Assembly (NCBI GenBank): GCA_941918925.1
Contig: OW799237.1
Span: 3,639,201-3,703,200 of the forward strand
Direction of reading: 5' to 3'
DNA: 64,000 nt
From: Phyto melanocephala
Lineage: Eukaryota > Arthropoda > Insecta > Diptera > Rhinophoridae
A program made the position numbers and the translations under genes. Below, one piece after another: positions 12,806-24,132 of the stretch. The stretch's first letter is position 1; every line of letters begins with the position of its first letter. Below the pieces are notes generated by a model that did not search any database, was not told the origin of the DNA, and saw only the letters and a program-made list of their open reading frames with translations.

Positions 12806-13692
12806 ACAAGTAAGAGCGCTATATTAGGCCGTGCCGAATCTGATATACCCTTCACAACGTGAATTCATGCAATAACAGTGGTTTGTGTCACCATTCATCC
12901 CATATGAAATACGTACATACATATAAAAACATACATATATAAAAACGTCCCATTATAAAATTATAAATTCACGTGTGAATGTTAAAAAAAACAAAAAAAA
13001 AAAAAAAACTTAAAAAAAAATTAAAAAAAAAAATTTTAAAAAAAAATAAAAAAAAAAAAAAATTTTTAAAAAATTATTTTGTATATATTATATACAAAAA
13101 AAAAAAAAAAAAAAAAAAAATAAATTAAAAAAAAAAAAATTAAAAAAAAAAATAATAATAATAATATAAATAATATATTAAATAAAAAATAAAAAAAAAA
13201 ATAAAAAAAAAAAATAAAAAAAAAAATTTTAAAAAAATTAAAAAAAAATTTTTTTTGGCTCAGCTGGGATTCGATGCCACGTTTTCTCTAACCAGTATAC
13301 ACGTTTGTATGTATGTATGTTGTTGTTGTAATGTTGCTTTTGTGAAAAAAAAATCGAGGTGGTCGTGGGTTTTTGCTCATATCTCAGATGTTTATGTACC
13401 GATGTTTCTGATTTTCAATAGCGATCTACTCCCGAATATTTCTGATATTTTAATACCTCACCCGAGTCCAAGCGATGTCGGGGGGCTTCAAAAAGTTGAT
13501 TTCAACATACACACGGACAGACGGTCATACGGACAGACGGACAGACGGACAGACTGACAGCGCTTAATCGACTCCCCTATTCATAAGCTTTCAGAAAATA
13601 TATACTTTATGGGGTCGGAAATCAAAATTGTAGAAATTTCACACGGAATGACAAACCTATATATACCCTTTTTCACTGTGTGAAGGGTATAA
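12806..13692 (+). mobile_element. DINE-1-like (Helitron-like) element, copy B
   Basis: The 5' end is ACAAGTAAGAGCGCTATATT followed by a slightly mutated hairpin (AGGCcgtGCCGAAT) and ATATACCCTTCAC. An A-rich low-complexity core at about 12985-13250 is followed by GGCTCAGCTGGGATTCGATG. A (GGACAGAC)n-like tract lies at 13512-13560. The 3' end is TATACCCTTTTTCACTGTGTGAAGGGTATA-type, a hairpin with stems TATACCC/GGGTATA and TTCAC/GTGAA. A terminal hairpin and a variable simple-sequence core are the hallmarks of DINE-1 elements. A 100-codon frame inside (13255-13557) reads through repeat sequence and also occurs, shortened, in the other copies, so it is not a gene. Confidence 0.75.
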
Positions 13693-14388
13693 TAAAAAGA
13701 GTTCAAGAACTTATACTCGACAAAACAGAATATAGAGCTTAAACATGTATAGGTGTATATGTTGTTTATAAAAAATCTAATATCTTTGAATTCTGCGTCA
13801 TTTAATCAAAATGTGTGTAGACTGTGGCTTTTAAAGAGTCCTACATATTTGTTGGCCTAAAAATATTTTAAATGGGCAAGAACTCAACATTCGGATAAGA
13901 CAGCACAATAATAATCTAAAAGAAGTTTCCTTATTAAAGGCAAAAAAATTTCTGTTCAACACCTGACTGAAACTAAGACTGTAACCGTCCTAAAAAATTG
14001 TACTAAAAGAATTGTTTGTACGTTGTTTAAGTTAAAGAAATCTAGAGAGCAAGGCATTAAACTTAGTCAAATCAATTTACATTAGGAAATTTTTCAATTT
14101 TGTTTAATTTTATTAGGAATCAAATTCAAAGTGAGTCAAGGTGATTTACGAAAACAGTATACTAATTGTATTACTTAATTAATTTTTACAATTTCTTAAA
14201 AAGTTTCATAATAAATAAAAGCCACACTTTTGTTTGAGTCAAATTGATAAATCAAAACCAAAAAACCCAAGACAAGAACAAATAACTGCTTAAGTCGACA
14301 TAAGAAAAAATTGAGATAAATACAGCGTTGCAATCCCGAAATTTAAAATTACTTTTAAACGAATTATTAACTATTTTGAATAACTGTA
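13693..14388. other. AT-rich non-coding stretch
   Basis: I see no gene or element here. Confidence 0.5.
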
Positions 14389-15090
14389 CACGCAAAGAAA
14401 AGCCATGGTTACGACATGATCACGACAGCCATATTATAGTTTCTATAACAATATTTGGTTGTCGAAAACAAGTAATAATTAGTTTTGTTTCATTTCATCA
14501 TATATTTTGTCACTATAATCAAGCATTTGTTTGAAGTGTATCATTTAATGTTTATTTTTAGTATAAATTTCAAAATGGTTATCATTTAAAAATATTATGA
14601 TTTAAAAAAAACAATTTGACAAAAATAACATTATATTCAAAAGCATTAAAAATTACAAATAATCATTAAATAAAAGGTGAGACAACATTATGATTACAAA
14701 TTAATCAAGCTATGATTTTTTTAATAATAATTTGATTTCAACTGTTCTTCTTCTTGCTGAATAATTTTTTATTTTTTTTAAAGTTTGACATGTCAAAAAA
14801 ATTAACAAATAAACGAGAAAATGTAAAAAAATATTGATATAAAAATTGCAATTAAATTGGTAAGTACAATTAATATGTGCATGTTACAGCAAAATACAAT
14901 AATTTTGCGTAAAAAAGCAAAGATAGTCGATTTCAATTGTAGTCAGATATATGATTATTTAATGATACTATAACTAAACATAAAAATGATAACTGGTAAC
15001 CATTATATGTTTTAACGATAATCATACAATTTAATCATAGTATGTTGTTCTGCGATTATGGTTACCACAAATATATATTTTCTTTGCGTG
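14389..15090. mobile_element. 702 bp miniature element with TA target, copy 1
   Basis: The outer ends CACGCAAAGAAAA and TTTTCTTTGCGTG are exact inverted repeats. Inside them both ends continue with weaker inverted similarity (TGGTTAC... and its counterpart around 15055). The element is flanked by TA on both sides. The internal sequence is non-coding. A second copy at 49977-50642 shares both ends and much of the interior (for example the block CATGATCACGACAGCCATAT). TA duplication points to a Tc1/mariner-type transposase acting in trans, which is inference. Confidence 0.75.
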
Positions 15091-15575
15091 TAGAAAAAGT
15101 TGTAGCTTAAAAACTTATTGCCTATATTTTTTCAACAACCAACATTATTCGGAGGTACGCGAAATTTAATTTATAAAAATCATCTCAAATATTTATAAGT
15201 GCTTCCCTGAAAAACTTAATATACAGACATAAAATGTTTTTCCTTATTTCCACAGAATAGTTGTGAATAGTTTCAGCCTAACTTTGGTTTACCTCATCTC
15301 TCTTTGGATAAAATATTTTTCAAATTCTTTTCATATATAGTTCAATATTAAATTAGAAAAAAAGCGTAAAAAATTAAAAAAAAATCTACCAAAATCAAGG
15401 ACACTTAAAGAATACGAAACAACAACATTTCATCTAAATGTTACAGCAACTCATTAATCTTCGAACTTTAATACCTTTGTACCTTTAAGATTTTTGCCAC
15501 TTTCTCTGGCAAAGACAAAAAAAAAATAGAAAATTGAGATTTGACAGACTCACACAGAGACAAAGACAAAAAAAA
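15091..15575. other. AT-rich non-coding stretch
   Basis: I see nothing beyond A/T runs. Confidence 0.5.
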
Positions 15576-15719
15576 ACAAGTAAGAGCACTATATTCGGCT
15601 GTGCCGAATCTTTTATACCCACCACCAATTTTGTGTACATTTAAAGCACAATATTTATTATTTTGTTAATCGCTATAGAATAATCTCTTTATAATAAAAT
15701 ATGTATCACTTTCTTTGTA

Positions 15720-16338
15720 GAGGGTGGTTAAATTTTAAGGGCCCATGTTTAAGGTGAACCACATCTAAACTTCAACTTTTTTCTTGTATTTCATTTGACA
15801 TTTCTCAATCTCAGACTAACTCAATTTGAACCGTGGAAAGATACGCAATCGAGCAACGCTTTTAAATATTAAAGATTTTTATAAAAATGGGCGTTCAAAT
15901 CAAAATGCATTTTGTGCACTTCGTGATTCTTTTGGTCAACATAATCGTTCGAATTCGTCCACAATCGTGAGAATTGTAAAAAATATTTAAATGTCTGCAA
16001 AGCAGGTCTGTATGAAATGTGAAAACATCTGTGAAAACATCTGTGAATGCCATCTTAGTTCGTTGAATGGGAAACATTGCTGTTTTTCACGATAACGTGG
16101 CAAAAGAGCAAGCAACCTCGACTCATCATCGTGCCCAACAATTGACCATCAACAGTATCATTGAAAATTTGGACTATCGGATCGTGGTGTGCCGCCTAGG
16201 TTGGGGGGCCATTTGGCCGATATTTTGTTCCATACATAATTGAAGCATACAAATATTATCATTATAAAAATAAATGATAATAATTTCATAATAATTTTAT
16301 TCAAAATCAACATAGTCCCTTAAAATTAAACCACCCAT
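15720..16338 (+). mobile_element. Internally deleted mariner-like element, 619 bp
   Basis: The inverted ends are GAGGGTGGTTAAATTTTAAG and the counterpart of CTTAAAATTAAACCACCCAT, with only a few differences over 22 bp. TA lies outside each end (15718-15719, 16339-16340). Coding traces start near 15838 with ERYAIEQRF. After a frameshift they read GRSNQNAFCALRDSFGQHNR, a helix-turn-helix segment typical of mariner transposases, then a linker-like stretch (about 16055-16170). The whole catalytic domain is missing, with a jump to the 3' end. It sits inside the DINE-like element, so it inserted later. Confidence 0.75.
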
Positions 16339-17249
16339 TATAACTTCGGTATGCTAGTAAAATGTTTTCGTAAATTTAGTCTTTCAATGAAAGTGGCCGT
16401 TAAAATACGCGTGTCAATAAAGTTTCTGCTAATAAACATAACTTAGATATTTCAATATAGTCCTTTAGTATTCCAAAATCTTTATTCATAGAGAATTTAC
16501 ATGAATTTAAGAGGAAGAAAGTGAATTTAAGGTTAAATTTTAAGGGCCACAGGTTGATTTAAAATATACATTCTCAGCATTTTTCTAAAACGGGAAATTT
16601 ATTAGTAAGATTTTGATTTTTAAACTTCTATAACATTTTGCTTTTAAAAGATTTTCAAACGAAATAAGTTTTGTATAATTTTAAAATTTGTTAGTTATTA
16701 GTACATGAAAATAAATTGTTTATAATGTTTAGAGATAATTTTTTTTTTACTTAGGTCAAAATTTTCCTAAATTCCCATTTTTAATAGAGCATAATTTCAG
16801 GAGAACATAAGCATAAGTTGTTAGCATGCCATCTAGTAGTTGCTAGTAGAGTCATCTATCTTATCATCTTTATCTTATATTTAGCTACAGTACAATAAAT
16901 GGCACAGTGTAAGATGAATAAATGCTAATATATATGACTTATATATTTTTATAAAAATTTAAGGAAAAAAGTGTGCGTGGCACATCTATTTTCCGTTATA
17001 ACGAAGACTTTGACCAAAAAGCCATGTTTGCAAAATTTCAGAATCGTACATATAGTTTTGTCAGTTTTATTACGTTTTAAATTTGAAATATACACTGTGC
17101 GGTATAAATTTTCGTAAATTTTTATCTATAACTCTTTTCCTAATTCATAGATTTAAGCGATTTTCAGGGAAAAATATTTTTGTGACGCGATAAATATATA
17201 TTCGAAGTTGCATGACTCTACGTTTATGCGTCTGGACACAATTCAAAAG

Positions 17250-17980
17250 TGAAAGTGGGCGTTATAGTAGGCGTGTCAAAGTTGTTTTTGCTAATGAGTA
17301 CAACTAAGGTGTTTCAATACAGTCCTTTATTATTCCAAAATCTTTATTAATAGAGAAATTATATGAATTTTAGTTAAAACGTTATATGGGAGGTGGGCGT
17401 AAAAGTGGGCGTGGCACCTTAATTTTTTGGCATAGTAATGAAATTGCCTTGGGGGATAGACGTAGCAAATTTGATCATCATACCTTTAATTTTAGCGGTT
17501 TTATGAGCTTTTAAATTTCATTAACGGTAGATAACGTGAAAAGTGGGCGTTATAGTAGGCGTGCCAAAGTTATTTTTGCGAATGAGTACAACTGAGGTGT
17601 TTCATTATAGGCCTTTATTATTTCAAAATCTTTATTAATAGAGAAATTATATGAATTTTAGTTAAAACGTTATATGGGAGGTGGGCGTAAAAGTGGGCGT
17701 GGCATATTGATTTTCCGTTACAAGAAAGCGCCTCACCCAAAAACAAAGTGTGCAAAATTTCAGAGTCGTACATCCAATTTTGTTGCTTTTATGACGTTTT
17801 TGTTTTTAAATATACCGAAAAATACACTGTGCGGTATAAATTTTCGTACATTTTGATCGATAACTCCTCTCCTAATGCATATATTTAGACAATTTTCGGG
17901 GAAAAATATTTCCTTTACCCAGGAAATATATATTCGAAGTTCCATGAGTCTACGTTAAGGCGTTTGGACACAATTCCATT
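17250..17980. repeat. Internal direct duplications in the large DINE-like element
   Basis: The blocks at about 17250-17415 and 17545-17705 are near-identical. They share GTGGGCGTTATAGTAGGCGT, a TATTAATAGAGAAATTATAT segment and GGAGGTGGGCGTAAAAGTGG. The segment near 17815-17975 repeats 17090-17250 (shared CACTGTGCGGTATAAATTTT). The offsets of about 295 and 725 bp suggest stepwise internal duplication. Confidence 0.8.
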
Positions 17981-18328
17981 TTATTCGATGTTTGAAGGAC
18001 ACGGTTTTTTCGACCTACTCTTGCTTTTCGAGCTATAACTCTCTTCCTAATATTCCGATTTAGCCCATTTTCAATACCAAACAAACCTTGTCTATAAGAA
18101 AGATTCTGGCAAAATTTGAGCCCCCTAGCTTTTTCGGTGCGACCTCTATCGTGCTTTCAACAGACGGACAGACGGACAGACGGACGGACATAGCTAGATC
18201 GTCATAAAATCAAACCCCGATTCAGAATATATACACTTTATGGGGTCTAAAATGGATATTTCGATGTGTTACAAACGGAATGACAAAATGAATATACCCC
18301 CACCATTTTTTTTGGTGGCGGGTATAAT

Positions 18329-19591
18329 TACACATAAACTAAAATAGTGTGAAATAAATCCGGCAGTAGAATCAACAACATTAGCAACAACAAACAGACA
18401 CAAATGTCAGAAAATAAAAACTTAAAATGAAAGAACAAGCATAACTAACATAAACAACACCAAATAGCAAAAAGCATAGCGTTTTTAGCAGATGCAGGAG
18501 TTTTGAACGGCCATAACAATAACAAGGGCAGTAGTGTTAAGAAAAGTAGCACAATGCAGCAGGTTCTCAAAATATTTTTAGAAACATTTTAATTTTAAGA
18601 AAATTAAAAATTATCCCTGTTTATTTTTTGTTCGTTTTACAAATTAAATGTATATAATAGTTTTTTAAGCTTAAGGTCTTTTCAATAATAAAAAATCTAA
18701 TAATTATAATTAAATGTGTTTTTAAAAAAGTTTAGGGATCACTGTTTTACAGTGCTAACAGCACTTGTACTCCGTAACTGTTGTGTTGTGTCTAAGTCTA
18801 AAGTCAAAAAGCTTTAACAATAACTGACTAATGTCTCAGGTATAATTAATCTTGTTTAGTTTCATACACTTGCTCTTCTGACTGTCTGACTCACTCCTGC
18901 TTCTTCTACTTACCAGCTACAGTTATCAAAAATTTTACATACACAAAGGCACTTTATAATAGTAAATGAATGTATGCATGTGTGTTTAGATAAACATTTA
19001 TTTGTATAAACGACTTCTCTTAAATACTTATAAAGGCTTCATTATTTAAACGTAAATATTATGTAAAGTAAATTGAACGTAATATCTCATGTTCGTGTAG
19101 TTATTTACTTTCGTATTGATAACAATTTTTTCATTTTATCAGAGTTTTATTGAACGAAATTTTTATAAAATGCCTTTGGTAAATTTTAAAAATTGTTTAT
19201 GAATATGACCGTTAGTGTTTTTGAAATGTTGCACATAATTTTCAGTATAATATCTTTGAAGTAGGGTATAAAAGTCTTAAGTCAAAAACTGCATTTACCA
19301 AATAAAATAGAAATTTTTTTGAATTAATGTCTATATAGCAAAAGGCTAAGATTGAGGGCAGTGTACACAAACATTATAATTTCAGATTCAATAACGAAAC
19401 TAACAAAAACAATTTTATTTGAATAAGGACCGCTAACTAAAGTTGTAAATTCAAACAAAAAATGTGAGAAAAATTTTTTTTTTTTCATTATAATTTTATT
19501 TTCAACGAGATTCCAACAAAACATTTTTGTTATTAGTATATAAAAATATTTACAGAAAAAAAAAATTTCATAAAACATATATAATTAAATA
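18329..19591. other. AT-rich non-coding stretch
   Basis: No gene is recognised. An 84-codon minus-strand frame at 19324-19578 lies in AT-rich sequence and has no motif. Confidence 0.5.
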
Positions 19592-19992
19592 TCCCAGCAA
19601 AACAAGACATGTAAAAGAAATAGTTAATGCATGAGTTCAATCCATAATGAAATGGTTGAATTAAGGTGATTAATGCATTCTGTTTACATTAATGTGTCAT
19701 TGGAGAGCATGTGTTTTTATATGAAAATATTAATTAAGTTCACTTAATTCAAAAAGTACATAGAACGTATGCAGAGAAAATGAAAAGAACCCCATGTTTC
19801 ATGAGTTAATCATGTTTGCTTACATGAATTGTTTAAGGTATTTTGCATGTAGCACATCAATAATGGGTTACTATTTTGTATTGGGAGAAGGCATTCTTTA
19901 TGTCTCCTTTTGCACTAATGGATTAGAAGTCATGAAAAATGTTATTCACATTGAACTAGTTTTCTTGAACTAGTTAATTTTTTTTGTTGGGA
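19592..19992. mobile_element. Miniature element with TCCCAGCAAAA ends, 401 bp
   Basis: The ends TCCCAGCAAAA and TTTTGTTGGGA are inverted repeats with one mismatch, flanked by TA on both sides (19590-19591 and 19993-19994). The interior is AT-rich and non-coding, with short internal inverted motifs such as ttCTTGAACTAGTTAAtt. The TA target suggests mobilisation by a Tc1/mariner-like transposase, but the superfamily is uncertain. Confidence 0.6.
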
Positions 19993-20400
19993 TATTTTGA
20001 AAATAATTTTTTCTGTGTAGTATTAAACATAAGTTGTCGATTCCAATTGGTAGGAAGAAAGAATTTAGTAAAACACAAGCAGCAATTTTTTGACTTAAGA
20101 CCCTTTTTGCCTAACGTTAAACGTATTTGTGACGTATTTCAGTCCTAAGTACTCTGATTTGGAAGGTACTTCATATCAGGAATCTTAACGCTTAGAACGG
20201 CTGCTAATGTAATTACATATAAGATCAACTTTATTAACAAGCTTTGAAAATTTCTTTTAATTAAACTGTCACTTTATTCAATGTATTTTATTAAAAAAAA
20301 TCCTTAAAAGGTACAATGAAGTGTTCGTAAATTTGGGATTAAAACAATTTTATTATCACCTGCGAAATCGTAGGAAATTCTGAAACTGAATAGACCAGCA
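19993..20400. other. AT-rich non-coding stretch
   Basis: I see no element. It may include more 5' LINE sequence too decayed to read. Confidence 0.4.
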
Positions 20401-20776
20401 CTTAGAAGACTATTTTAATAACTGATCACACGGAGCTGAGAACTCATCTAGATCGCATGATGTTGTCAGAGGAAATGACATGTAGAGCACGCGAGTAAGA
20501 GGACGAAACCTTGGAACACTACGCGCGAAAATGGATACTATTTTGAACTTGGAGTTTCTCAGGAACTCGATCTGGAGATCCATAAGGAATTACATTGAGG
20601 GAACTGAGTTCCTGAACTAGTCGATTTTAATGAAGAAAAAAGGATTATGGTTTTTTATTAAAGAAAATTGTGTATCCACATAGAGCGCATAATATGCCAA
20701 TTGGGCATACGTGTATACTTGTAATTAGTTTGGGCCTTTAGTGCCCCTCTTTTTCAAACTAACCTAACCTAACCTA
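20401..20776 (+). mobile_element. LINE 3' end (R1/jockey-like), 5'-truncated
   Basis: A frame at 20427 reads HTELRTHLDRMMLSEE, then TCRARE, a stop, and EDETLEH. This matches the C-terminal zinc-knuckle region of R1/jockey-like LINE ORF2 proteins (C-x2-C ... EDET-EH ... C-x-C). The second cysteine is changed to arginine, a stop interrupts the frame, and the final cysteines are lost. The 3' untranslated part from about 20640 (AGGATTATGG, TATGCCAATTGGGCATACGT) ends in CTAACCTAACCTAACCTA at 20759-20776. A second 3' end of the same family is at 31941-32067. Confidence 0.65.
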
Positions 20777-23125
20777 TCGCCTCTATTTCCTTAAAGCTTC
20801 GAACAGATAACCCTTTAACAAGCTGTCTTATAAAATTTAAGCTTTGCAGGTGGTGCCATTTTGATTGTAAAAGTACATGTCAGAGCAGGGTAAGAGGCAC
20901 CTTTGTAGCAATAAATAAATAACTGTGTAAAGCGTTTGGAAAACAATATTATTTGTGTAACTACTAAAAAGTTTACTTGAGTCACTTAAAAAATTTAGTG
21001 CCTTCTTACCCAAATGGAAAAGGAAGTGACACCCCCTTAAATAGAAATGTTTATGTTCGATATCGTCCTAAAGGTTCAACTGATTTTTTAGTGTGTAAAA
21101 TTTGTTGCCCATGAAAAAAGGATTTTAATATAAACACACTAAAGAAAGTTAAAATAAATTAATTTTATGACAGACTGTGGGAAAAATAATCGTTATGAAC
21201 TCTGAACTTCTTTAAGATTCTTCGTATCATGTACTTATTGCAAACGCAATAGTTTTAAGTTTCTCGGTGTTTATAGAAAGCTAAGCAGTGCATGCTTTAT
21301 TTGTGCGTCCTTTAAAATATCAATGTGTGTGTATTTATTTTTTCGGAGCGCCAGGACGATATGAGTTTAATGTGCACTACTGGTCATTTATCTGTTATCT
21401 TTGCTGTCCTCCATAAGTTGATACTAAAGGATTAACATAAATATTTTTTTTGTATTTTAAAGCCAAGGAAAGCAAGTAAGCTGCAGTAGTTAATTTAATT
21501 TTTTTTTTGTTTTCAACTGATTGTCTCAGAATTAATTATTTAATTTTTTGCTTACGGTCACCAAAGGTTAAGGCAAAGAAAATTAACAGAGTTGCCACAT
21601 TTTTACTTAGAAATTATTTTAAGCTTATTATTGGCTGCTGGAAGTTTTTATGGATTGTTTTAGCATTTAAACACATTTTCTTGCTTGAAAACTTAAATTT
21701 TAAGATTTTAAAATGTATTTTGTATTTTTCTGTTCTTAAATTTTGTGCAATTTTACCTCTCTTTCACAGCCAATGAGTCTAGTATATGTTACTGTTTTTG
21801 CTTTGTTTGGATTAAGTGGGTATTTAGGGTTATTAACGTTGTTATTGTTTCGTATTTTACCAGAAAATGAGAATTAAAAAAAAATGGAAACAAAAAAACA
21901 CATAAAGAAATGTGGCAAATTAAAGGCATCAGCATATAGGGGGAGGGGGGGTGTTGAAATAGGATTATCGATATTAGCAGGAGGATAGTAAATAAAGTTG
22001 TTTACTAAGACCTCTTCTAGATGCTTATAAGTGTTTGCGTGTGTATGGCATTGTGGATAGGCGAGCGTATGCATCAAGGGATGGTCGGCAAGGTGGTAAT
22101 GGTGATGGCAACTTAATTTTCCTAAATGTTGGGCAGTTGTTTTTTTTCGTTAATATTTCTTCTTTTACCATCTTGTTGTTATCTCTACTGTTTTCATTAT
22201 TTGTTTTCTATTTTTTTTGTTTGTAATAAAGTAGAGTGTAAGATTTCGCTAAACATACGAAGGTTTTCTTTTTTCAATTATAGCAGAGGTTCCCAGAGAG
22301 GTTTTTGAGTTTCAGTTTAAATTGCATTTTGTATTAGTCTTAATAAAAAGTATTCGTATTGTACCACATCATTGGTGACTACTGTCTTTTATAACTTTTT
22401 TTTCGATCTTTCATTTACGTTGTTTTAAATACTGCTTATTTAGTCCATTGAGCTTAAGGTTAAAGAATGTAATTAATTTTATTTTACAACAGCTGTGTGC
22501 AAGTGAGATTTTCTTTCTTTTTTTATCTTTTTTTACATTTCCCTTTTAAGGCAGCTCTTATTTATTTGAATTTCATTTTAGTTCTATTTTCCTTAGATCT
22601 TATTTTTTTTTTTATTTGATTGTCTTTGGTTTTATGCAGCCGTATTTTTGTTTGTTATTGAATTAAATCTGTCGTACATTCATTATTCTTCGTTCTTTCA
22701 TCCTGTTGTATGTTACATATCAAAGTTTTAATTTTGATGTGGGATAAAAGATAATAATTGTTTGATTTTATGCAGCAATAGATGCGTCCCCGTATTTTTA
22801 GGAGAGTTTTTCATTTGGGGATTATGATATTTTTTAAACAAATACGATTTTCCATATATCAAAGACAGCGAATTGTTTGTGGCTTCACATCAAGTCAATG
22901 GTATTATTTGCCTTGATAATTTTAGTGAACATTGACATTTTAATCTTTGGTTCCACAAAGATATTAATTTAATTAATTTTAATGTTTTCAGAATTTTATG
23001 TACTTAATCCGATTAGCAAATGTAAAGGTTGAAATTTAATGTACAGCTTCTTTAGAAAATTGCGTTTGTTGGAGCAAAACATTTCAATTAAATTGTTGTT
23101 TATAGGTATTGAAACTTAATTGAGC
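20777..23125. other. AT-rich non-coding stretch
   Basis: A weak inverted pair GGGTAAGAGGCAC / GTGCCTTCTTACCC encloses 124 bp at 20888-21011. The 89-codon frame at 21507 has no recognisable domain. A T-rich zone spans 22.1-22.7 kb. Nothing else is supported. Confidence 0.5.
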
Positions 23126-23126
23126 T

Positions 23127-23377
23127 TATATCTGTGGCTTGGAGCTAAAAGGGCCAATGTCAAAATATTTACTTTTGAGAAAATTGGAATTGAACTTTTA
23201 TAGGTGCTTTCATAGTGACATTGGCCAGCATTTTATTTATGAAGCTGTTCTGGGTTAAGTATGACTTTGGCTGCTTTAATATAATGAAATAGAGCAAGAA
23301 AACAAACTTAATGCAATGATTAACTCAAAAAAACAAAACAGTGGCATTGGCCCTTTTAGCTCCAAGCCACAGATATA
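23127..23377. mobile_element. Young miniature element with perfect inverted ends, 243 bp
   Basis: The 34 bp at 23126-23159 (TTATATCTGTGGCTTGGAGC and on to GGGCCAATG) recur exactly, inverted, at 23345-23378. Taking TATA as the flanking duplication (23127-23130, 23374-23377) leaves TCTGTGGCTTGGAGC as the start of a 243 bp element. A third partial copy of the inner motif (ACATTGGCC) lies near its centre. There is no coding capacity. The perfect arms imply recent insertion or conversion. Confidence 0.8.
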
Positions 23378-23413
23378 AAAGTTGTATGAAATTTAAGTCA
23401 AATTAAATTAAAA

Positions 23414-24132
23414 ACAAGTAAGAGCGCTATATTCGGCCGTGCCGAATCTTATATACCCTTCACAACGTGTAGTCATGCAATAACAGTAGTATGTATGTTA
23501 AAAAAAATAAAAAAAAAATAAAAAAAAAATTAAAAAAAAATTAAAAAAAAAAAATTAAAAAAAAAATTTAAAAAAAAATTAAAAAAAAAAATTAATATAT
23601 AAATAATAAATATTAAACAAAAAAAAATAATAATAATAAAAATATAAATAATATATAAAATAAAAAATAAAGAAAAAAAAAATAAAAAAAAAATAAAAAA
23701 AAATATATAAAAAAAATTTTTTTGGCTCAGCTGGGATTCGATGCCACGTTTACTCTAACCAGTATACACGTTTGTATGTATGTATGTTGTTGTTGTAATG
23801 TTGTTTTTGTGAAAAAAAACGAGGTGGTCGTGGTTTTTTGTTCATATCTTAGTTGTTTATGTACCGATGTTTCTGATTTTCAATACCGATCTACTCCCGA
23901 ATATTTCTGATATTTTAATACCTCACCCGGGTCCCGGAGATATCGGGGGGCTTCAAAAAGTTGATTTCAACATATACACGGACAGACTTACAGACTGACA
24001 GAGCTTAATCGACTCCCCTATTCATAAGCTTTCAGAAAATATATACTTTATGGGGTCGGAAATGAAAATTGTAGAAATTTCACACGGAATGACAAACCTA
24101 TATATACCCTTTTTCACTGTGTGAAGGGTATG
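23414..24132 (+). mobile_element. DINE-1-like element, copy D
   Basis: The 5' end is ACAAGTAAGAGCGCTATATT with a perfect TTCGGCcgtGCCGAA hairpin. It has an A-rich core at about 23495-23720, then GGCTCAGCTGGGATTCGATG, the AAAGTTGATTTCAACATA block, and the 3' hairpin TATACCCTTTTTCACTGTGT...GAAGGGTAT. It is the closest match to copy B and begins about 40 bp after the miniature element at 23.1 kb. A 62-codon frame at 23722 is the same repeat-derived frame seen in copies B and E. Confidence 0.8.

Larger units (their letters stand above)
15576..18328 (+). mobile_element. Large DINE-1-like element (2.75 kb) with nested mariner
   Basis: The 5' end is ACAAGTAAGAGCACTATATT with the TTCGGCtgtGCCGAA hairpin and TTATACCCACCACC. 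The 3' end is a hairpin with arms TATACCCCCACCA and TGGTGGCGGGTATA. The same 3' context (GGGGTC, CGGAATGACAAA) as the smaller copies is present. It is longer because it holds GTGGGCGTGGC-type blocks and internal duplications. One block starting near 17250 is repeated near 17545, with a more diverged copy near 16390. Another block starting near 17090 is repeated near 17815. A mariner remnant at 15720-16338 is inserted within it. There is no Rep/helicase frame, so it is non-autonomous. Confidence 0.7.

Noticed and set aside
13255..13557. 100-codon frame with similar frames at 23722 and 59109
   Set aside because: All three lie at the same place in DINE-like elements, begin at the A-rich core with TTG or a non-ATG codon, and differ in length through frameshifts. 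They are repeat sequence, not a conserved gene.
20888..21011. Short inverted pair GGGTAAGAGGCAC / GTGCCTTCTTACCC
   Set aside because: There is a one-base gap in pairing, no target duplication and no second copy seen in the window. Too weak to call an element.
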